Positions 16,176 to 21,206 of a stretch of DNA of 21,206 nucleotides are shown one piece after another. Numbering within the stretch: the first letter of the stretch is position 1; every line of letters starts with the position of its first letter. The DNA comes from an uncultured Bacteroides sp. (GTDB lineage: Bacteria > Bacteroidota > Bacteroidia > Bacteroidales > Bacteroidaceae). The notes beneath the pieces are model-generated. The model ran no database searches. It was given only the letters and a program-made list of their open reading frames with translations, and was not told where the DNA came from. The stretch spans positions 1-21,206 of the forward strand of contig USAN01000020.1 in assembly GCA_900552645.1 (NCBI GenBank), read 5' to 3'. The position numbers were made by a program, and so were the translations under genes.

Positions 16176-18452
16176 ATGACTCTATTTCCATTCAGAGTTT
16201 CTTTGTTAGGGCTGTTCTTTCTGTTCTCGACCGTGATGGTTATGGGACAGGAAGGCAGTCTTTCTTCCTACGTCGATCCAAGAATAGGATCGGAAGGTTT
16301 AGGTAGAGTATTTATAGGTCCATCATATCCATTTGGAATGGTAAAACCATCGCCCGACTGTACATCAAGTCCCAATAGTGGTTGGTTACCCATGCCACAA
16401 CAGGTAAATGGGTTTGCACAAGTACATGTAAGCGGCACCGGAGGTGGACCAAAGTATGGAAACATATTGGTTATGCCATTCTGTGACGGCATGGATCGCT
16501 ATAATCATATAGACTATCGTGACAATGAAAATATAAAGTTGGGGTATTACTCTACTACCTTTACCAACTCACGAATTAAGACCGAAATAACTACCGCCAA
16601 TCGTGCCTCCTTTTATCGATTTACCTATCCTACCGATTCGCTAAAATCATTACTTATAAATGCCGGATTCTTTCTTGGCGAGAGTTCCACACCCGATGCA
16701 CGAGAAGCACAACAATTTATAGGGTCCGAAATTAATATTATCTCTGATACTCAAATAGAAGGATATTCAAGAATAAGAGGTGGATGGAATAATGGTAAGG
16801 CATATACAGTATATTTCTATGCCGAAACCGATAAGCCATTTACCAAGTATGCCACATGGAAAGACGATAAGATAGAGAACCAATCATCGCAATATGACAG
16901 TCATCAAAAAACAGGAGCATTACTAAGATTTGGAAATGCCGATTCTGTTATAAACTTAAAGATAGGAATATCTTTTATAAGCTCAATGAAAGCACGTCAT
17001 AATGCTCTGAGCGAAATACCAAAATGGGAATTCGACACTGTACTGAACAATCTTACAACAGAATGGAATAAACTGTTCGAGAAAATAAAGATATCAGACA
17101 ATGCTTCCGACAAGTATAAACGAATGTTCTACACCGGACTATATCATACAATGTTAATGCCGGTAGATAGAAGTGGTGAGAACCCACTATGGAGTGATGC
17201 AGAACCATATTATGACGATTTTTATGCAATATGGGATACCTACAGAAGTTCATTACCATTGATAACTATAATAGATCCTTCACGCGAAGTAGATATAGTA
17301 AGATCACTTATAAACATTTACAAGCGCGACGGCTACATGCCAGATGCCAGAAGCGGCAACAGCAACGGTCGTACTCAGGGAGGATCGAATGCCGAGATAG
17401 TTATATCGGACGCCTTTGTGAAAGGACTTAAAGGAATTGACTACGAATTGGCACTCGAAGCTATGCTTAAAGATGCTACCGTACCACCCGGAGGTAACGA
17501 AGAGGCGGAAGGACGAGGCGGACTGCTACCATACCTAGAATTAGGATATGTACCGTTTGGAATAGCACGAGCAGGAAACCGCACTGTAGAATATGCTTAC
17601 AATGATTATACCATAGCACTTGTTGCAAAAGGGCTAGGTAAAGATTCACTTTACCAACACTATCTTAATCAATCGGGCAATTGGAAAAATCTGTGGAGAG
17701 ATGAATATGAGCATGAAGGATTCAAAGGATTCATAATGCCGCGTGAAAAAGGTGGTAAATGGCTTGACACTATAAGTTTTGGCCATTCAAACATTCAGAA
17801 ACCAACATATACATATACTCCTGTAACATCCGAAGCACCATGGTACTGTCCTTGGTGGAGCACATTTTTTTACGAAGCAACCTCGTGGGAATATTCACTC
17901 AGCATACCTCATGATGTACCGGGACTTATAGAAAAATGCGGTGGTAAAGAGATATTTGACAGGCGACTTGATTTTTTCTTCGATAAAAATCTATTCAACG
18001 TCAACAATGAACCATCGTTTCTTTCGCCATGTCTATACCACTGGATAGGGAAACCATATAAAAGTACTCGTACTATAAGAGACATAATAGAAAAGAATTA
18101 TAATGATTCGGCTATTGGTCTTCCGGGAAATGATGATTCGGGAGCCATGTCATCATGGCTGGCATTTCATATGATAGGATTATATCCCAATGCAGGACAG
18201 GACTATTATTTAATAAACACTCCATTAATAGACTATACTTCGATAGACCTAGGCGATGGAAAAAAATTCGAGATAAAGACAATAGGACTATCAAAAGACA
18301 ACATCTATATAGAATCTGTTACTATAAATGGAAAGAGTTACCCCTACTCTGCACTACGACATAAAGATATAATAAAAGGAGGAACAATGATTATAAAGAC
18401 ATCATCCAAACCCTCTGAATGGGGAACTGTTTTATTACCTGAAAACAATTGA
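16176..18452 (+). CDS. GH92 exo-alpha-mannosidase (second of two)
   Basis: A 758-residue GH92 enzyme beginning four bases after the GH28-like stop. The signal peptide covers residues 1-24 (ending MVMGQ). It belongs to the subgroup with VDPRIGSEGLGRVFIGPSYP and VSGTGGGPKYGN near the N-terminus. Other motifs are YYDDFYAIWDTYR, TVEYAYNDY, YEATSWEYSLSIPHD with Glu567, NNEP with Glu612, and GNDDSGAMSSW with Asp653/Asp654. The Glu612-Asp653 spacing is the same as in the first GH92, so both active sites look intact. Overall resemblance between the two is low outside these motifs. That suggests different linkages or positions rather than a recent duplication. Its stop codon overlaps a possible TTG start of the phosphatase gene, showing tight operon packing. 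Confidence 0.95.
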   Translation: MTLFPFRVSLLGLFFLFSTVMVMGQEGSLSSYVDPRIGSEGLGRVFIGPSYPFGMVKPSPDCTSSPNSGWLPMPQQVNGFAQVHVSGTGGGPKYGNILVMPFCDGMDRYNHIDYRDNENIKLGYYSTTFTNSRIKTEITTANRASFYRFTYPTDSLKSLLINAGFFLGESSTPDAREAQQFIGSEINIISDTQIEGYSRIRGGWNNGKAYTVYFYAETDKPFTKYATWKDDKIENQSSQYDSHQKTGALLRFGNADSVINLKIGISFISSMKARHNALSEIPKWEFDTVLNNLTTEWNKLFEKIKISDNASDKYKRMFYTGLYHTMLMPVDRSGENPLWSDAEPYYDDFYAIWDTYRSSLPLITIIDPSREVDIVRSLINIYKRDGYMPDARSGNSNGRTQGGSNAEIVISDAFVKGLKGIDYELALEAMLKDATVPPGGNEEAEGRGGLLPYLELGYVPFGIARAGNRTVEYAYNDYTIALVAKGLGKDSLYQHYLNQSGNWKNLWRDEYEHEGFKGFIMPREKGGKWLDTISFGHSNIQKPTYTYTPVTSEAPWYCPWWSTFFYEATSWEYSLSIPHDVPGLIEKCGGKEIFDRRLDFFFDKNLFNVNNEPSFLSPCLYHWIGKPYKSTRTIRDIIEKNYNDSAIGLPGNDDSGAMSSWLAFHMIGLYPNAGQDYYLINTPLIDYTSIDLGDGKKFEIKTIGLSKDNIYIESVTINGKSYPYSALRHKDIIKGGTMIIKTSSKPSEWGTVLLPENN

Positions 18453-18457
18453 ATTAT

Positions 18458-20227
18458 ATGAATAAACTTGCCATTACTATTATAACCTTTCTGTTTACTG
18501 CCATACAAATATTTGGTCAGACAGCTACATGCGAACCACTGCTGTTTGTATATTCTCTGCATGGACAGACACGAAAGTATGACACTAACTTTGAATTTAA
18601 AAATGATACACTTCGTATAAGCTGGGGCATAGAAAGAAATACAAAATGGCATAGCGGAGATTTCATTATACTGCCTAGCGCTATAAAAGAAGGGAATGAA
18701 CTCTCTTATATGCAACCTGTCGACAAGAACAGTGTAACTCTTAAGGCAAACCAAACTTTTGGAATTATTTCAAGAAAAGCCTATAAAGAACTAAAGGATA
18801 AAAAACAATTTATATACAACGGGGTAAAATACAAGATTACACCTACTGCCGAGATTATATCTGCCCTACATCCTTTAATTCATGTAACCGATAGTATAGA
18901 AGGTGCCGAGATGTGGATATTAGACAATCCGGCATTGCCTATTATATGGAAGATGAAGAACAATCCAGTAGAGATAGACTGGGAAGTAAAAAGTAATAAA
19001 GAACAACTTTTCAGCATAGCAGAGGAATTAAAGATTATGCCCGAAAAGAGCGGAAGTACATATTATGCCTATAATTACCTACAATGGCCAACTACTCCTA
19101 CTCCTAAAGGTTACAAGCCATTTTATATAAGTCATTATGGGCGTCATGGATCACGATGGATTCCTACCGAAGATAGATATACGGCTGTAATAAATTTATT
19201 CGAGAAAGAGAATCTTACAACTCTAGGTTCTAGTGTAAGAGATAGACTGAGAAAAGTATATGCAGATGCTAAAGGAAATGCAGGAATGCTTACACGCATA
19301 GGCGAAGAGCAACATGCCGACATTGCACAAAGAATGTATGATATGTATCCAGAAGTATTTATGAATAACAATAAAATATACGCCTATTCAAGCATAGTAC
19401 CTCGTTGCATTAAAAGTATGAACAGCTTTACTCATTCACTTCTGAGCAAAAATGAGCGATTAAGAATTACTACCAATTCGGACAAGAAAAACATGAGTTT
19501 CATAGCTTATGATACCCCACAGATGGAGCAGTTAAATGCCAAGACAGCTATATGGAGAATAGATTTCGAGAAATTTGAGAGGAACCATATAAAACCTTCT
19601 CGACTAATAGAGTCACTATTTGTGAATCCGTCAAATATAGATAACCCAACTGAATTGATGATGGGACTATACTGGATAGCATCAAACATGCAAGATACTA
19701 CTACCGGACTTACATTCTACGATATATTTACCAATGAAGAACTATATAACATATGGCAGTCTGTAAATTACAGAATGTATGTATGCAATGGCGCGTCACC
19801 ATTAAACGGAGGAGTTCCTGCAAAGAGCGCATCTACTCTTCTAGAAAACATAATACATAGTGCCGACAGAGCAATAAAAAATGGAAAAGAGAGTGCTACC
19901 CTACGATTTGGACACGACACAAACCTTATGCGCCTCCTTACTTTAATTGGATTTAAGGATTTTACAGCAGAAGAAGTCAATTCAGATAATTTCTGCAATA
20001 TATGGCAAGATTATAGATTAGCTCCTATGGCAGCCAATCTTCAAATAATATTTTATAAGAATAGCGAAAACAAAATATTGACAAAATTCCTTCATAATGA
20101 GAAAGAGATGTCTCTACCCATAAATTCGGATGTGGCACCTTACTATGATTGGGATAGTGTACATACATATCTTATAACTCAATTAAAAAAACCTAATGTC
20201 ACAACTTCACATATTCCAACTCACTAA
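18458..20227 (+). CDS. Histidine acid phosphatase (phytase/acid phosphatase clan) with N-terminal extension
   Basis: A 589-residue secreted phosphomonoesterase. I choose the ATG at 18458 over the TTG at 18449; residues 1-20 then form a signal peptide. The catalytic motif YGRHGSRW carries the nucleophile His230, and RFGHDTNL carries His486/Asp487, the proton-donor HD of the two-step phosphohistidine mechanism. An RCIKSM motif between them supplies the usual conserved arginine. About 190 residues (21-210) precede the phosphatase core. They look like a beta-rich domain that I do not recognise as a named family. Clan members act on phytate, other inositol phosphates, sugar phosphates or protein phosphoesters. 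The C-terminal HD rather than an HAE motif sets it apart from the MINPP type. As the last gene of a mannosidase/GlcNAcase operon, it probably removes a phosphate monoester from a glycan or inositol product. Confidence 0.93.
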   Translation: MNKLAITIITFLFTAIQIFGQTATCEPLLFVYSLHGQTRKYDTNFEFKNDTLRISWGIERNTKWHSGDFIILPSAIKEGNELSYMQPVDKNSVTLKANQTFGIISRKAYKELKDKKQFIYNGVKYKITPTAEIISALHPLIHVTDSIEGAEMWILDNPALPIIWKMKNNPVEIDWEVKSNKEQLFSIAEELKIMPEKSGSTYYAYNYLQWPTTPTPKGYKPFYISHYGRHGSRWIPTEDRYTAVINLFEKENLTTLGSSVRDRLRKVYADAKGNAGMLTRIGEEQHADIAQRMYDMYPEVFMNNNKIYAYSSIVPRCIKSMNSFTHSLLSKNERLRITTNSDKKNMSFIAYDTPQMEQLNAKTAIWRIDFEKFERNHIKPSRLIESLFVNPSNIDNPTELMMGLYWIASNMQDTTTGLTFYDIFTNEELYNIWQSVNYRMYVCNGASPLNGGVPAKSASTLLENIIHSADRAIKNGKESATLRFGHDTNLMRLLTLIGFKDFTAEEVNSDNFCNIWQDYRLAPMAANLQIIFYKNSENKILTKFLHNEKEMSLPINSDVAPYYDWDSVHTYLITQLKKPNVTTSHIPTH

Positions 20228-20370
20228 ATACCAATATATTAACCGTGAACATCATTCACAGATCATTCACAATTCTACTTGGATAATAAAGATTAATATT
20301 AGGAAACATCATCAGTATATCCGGTTTGCAACATTTTTTCTTCATTCTTTATATTCAGGAAACCATTGCT

Positions 20371-20625
20371 TTATTGTTTTTCTCTTTTTCTGTAACATAA
20401 AAATATGAGAATATATATTATTAGAATCAATACAATATATAAACCTATTGAAGTGAGTCTCAAAAAAACACCATCATCTACACCGAGCCATTTTAAGCCA
20501 TCCTTACTAAACGCAATGAATAATCCAGAAACAGCTCCAACAACAAATGGCAAAAATCTTTTATGCGATCGAGATAATGGATTGGGCTTTGACATAAACT
20601 CTATAAATTCTTGTATTATGTTCAT
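20371..20625 (-). CDS. Small two-helix membrane protein, hypothetical
   Basis: An 84-residue protein encoded convergently to the operon. It has a basic/polar N-terminus, hydrophobic segments at about 24-39 and 57-77, and a basic C-terminal tail (YRKREKQ), which suggests two membrane helices with both ends in the cytosol. I do not recognise a family. It is preferred over the overlapping plus-strand frames because its composition is protein-like and a consensus -7 element lies 25 bases upstream on its strand. The 143-base gap to the phosphatase stop has a short repeat (ATCATTCACA-like at 20251-20270) but no clear terminator for either gene. Its role in the locus is unknown and may be nil. Confidence 0.6.
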   Translation of the reverse strand: MNIIQEFIEFMSKPNPLSRSHKRFLPFVVGAVSGLFIAFSKDGLKWLGVDDGVFLRLTSIGLYIVLILIIYILIFLCYRKREKQ

Positions 20626-20649
20626 AGTAATATAAATCTTATTTTATTA

Positions 20650-20683
20650 CAAATATATAATATTTCCGGTTTCTATAATCAAA
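20650..20683 (-). promoter_or_regulatory. Candidate promoter of the small membrane protein gene
   Basis: On the minus strand TATATTTG (20657-20650) matches the -7 consensus exactly and TTTG (20683-20680) lies 22 bases upstream, slightly wider than usual. Transcription would start about 18 bases before the ATG at 20625. Confidence 0.45.
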
Positions 20684-20707
20684 ATTTGCATGTATTCTAT
20701 AGACTCA

Positions 20708-20791
20708 ATTGGTGGAGACCAAATAAAAATTGGTGGAGACCAAATAAAAATCGACCGCCAATAAATATAAATCGATGGGCACCAAATCATC
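20708..20791. repeat. 21-bp tandem repeat: two perfect and two degenerate units
   Basis: Units at 20708-20728 and 20729-20749 are identical. Units 20750-20770 and 20771-20791 match them at about 12 and 14 of 21 positions in the same phase. Each perfect unit holds the dyad TTGGT-GGAG-ACCAA. The 21-bp period equals two helical turns, so the dyads face the same side of the DNA. It lies upstream of the small minus-strand gene and its promoter. It could be a cluster of protein-binding sites or a decayed minisatellite. Confidence 0.75.
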
Positions 20792-21206
20792 GTTTATATC
20801 TATATTAAATTGTATATAAACAGAACATAAAAAAACTGAATATTGACGTTACGCCATATAACGTGAACGATTTGTGAATATTATCATGGTAATATCCACA
20901 CGTAATCATCTGAGTAATAATATATTGGAATTGTAAACGATGTGACATTAGTTTTAATTATAGTATGTATATTTAGTTATTGATACCGATAAACGTCCGA
21001 TAAGTAAATTGATACATTTATTATTAATGAAGCAACATTTATGTGTAAAACAATAATTTCTGAGGATTTCGATATTAATTATTGTATATGATAGCTAGTA
21101 TCTATGCAAGATAATGTTAAATATTTAATGAAACTCCCCAACTTTTACTGCTGAGCTGAAAATAATCTATCAGAAATTGCAAATCAACCTAGAATTTTGC
21201 TTGAGC
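20792..21206. other. AT-rich region without a recognisable gene
   Basis: I see no convincing open reading frame or tRNA in this stretch. It holds an imperfect hairpin (20874-20883 with 20890-20899, nine of ten pairs, loop TCATGG) and a short ACGTTA/TAACGT inverted repeat around 20857-20873. It probably leads into a gene beyond the window edge. Confidence 0.5.

Noticed and set aside
12426..18452. A high-mannose N-glycan or yeast mannan locus, suggested by two GH92 genes
   Set aside because: GH18, GH20, GH130, GH76, GH38, GH99 and GH125 partners typical of those loci are absent, and GH89 plus the acetyltransferase would be unexplained. It stays the main alternative if the inositol hypothesis fails.
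18449..18457. TTG start for the phosphatase, overlapping the GH92 stop
   Set aside because: The in-frame ATG at 18458 is a better start and begins the signal peptide directly.
20405..20635. Plus-strand 76-codon frame opposite the small membrane protein
   Set aside because: Its composition is low-quality and it has no promoter or signal; the minus-strand frame is the more convincing of the two.
20708..20791. A CRISPR array
   Set aside because: The units are directly abutting with no spacers and only two are perfect.
20611..20808. Plus-strand 65-codon frame with NWWRPNK heptapeptide repeats
   Set aside because: The repeat comes from the 21-bp DNA repeat, the frame overlaps the minus-strand gene and its promoter, and the rest has no protein-like features.

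Overview
The window is AT-rich and reads as Bacteroidota, most likely Bacteroidales. The evidence is a SusC/SusD pair, a single-polypeptide hybrid two-component system, TAnnTTTG-type -7 promoter elements and no recognisable Shine-Dalgarno sites. I cannot name the genus from sequence alone.

Layout. Positions 1-50 are the 3' part of a tRNA-Asn(GUU) followed by a strong intrinsic terminator. Positions 157-4311 encode a hybrid two-component sensor/regulator (HTCS). A 15-bp direct repeat with a 21-bp period and a -7 element lie between it and the next gene. From 4415 to 20227 eight genes run in the same direction with gaps of 4-101 bases and look like one polysaccharide-utilisation operon: GH89 alpha-N-acetylglucosaminidase, an HGSNAT-like (DUF5009/COG4299) transmembrane acetyltransferase, SusC, SusD, a GH92 alpha-mannosidase, a GH28-like beta-helix lipoprotein, a second divergent GH92, and a histidine acid phosphatase. 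A large hairpin separates susD from the downstream enzymes. After the operon come a small convergent two-helix membrane protein with its own promoter, a 21-bp tandem repeat, and about 400 bases with no gene.

How the genes could work together (inference). The set is unusual. GH89 next to an HGSNAT homologue matches the two consecutive lysosomal steps in which terminal alpha-glucosamine is N-acetylated across a membrane and then removed. Here the pair sits with two exo-alpha-mannosidases, a GH28-like enzyme with an altered active site, and a phosphatase of the phytase/acid phosphatase clan. No endo-glycanase, sulfatase, lyase or beta-hexosaminidase is present. Mannose, alpha-GlcN/GlcNAc, perhaps an alpha-uronic acid, and a phosphate monoester are together the components of inositol-phosphate glycolipid head groups: GPI-anchor glycans (Man-Man-Man-GlcN-inositol-P) and plant or fungal glycosyl inositol phosphoceramides. 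I propose the locus as a candidate inositol-phosphoglycan utilisation system. This is a hypothesis from gene content; the individual family calls are much firmer than the substrate.
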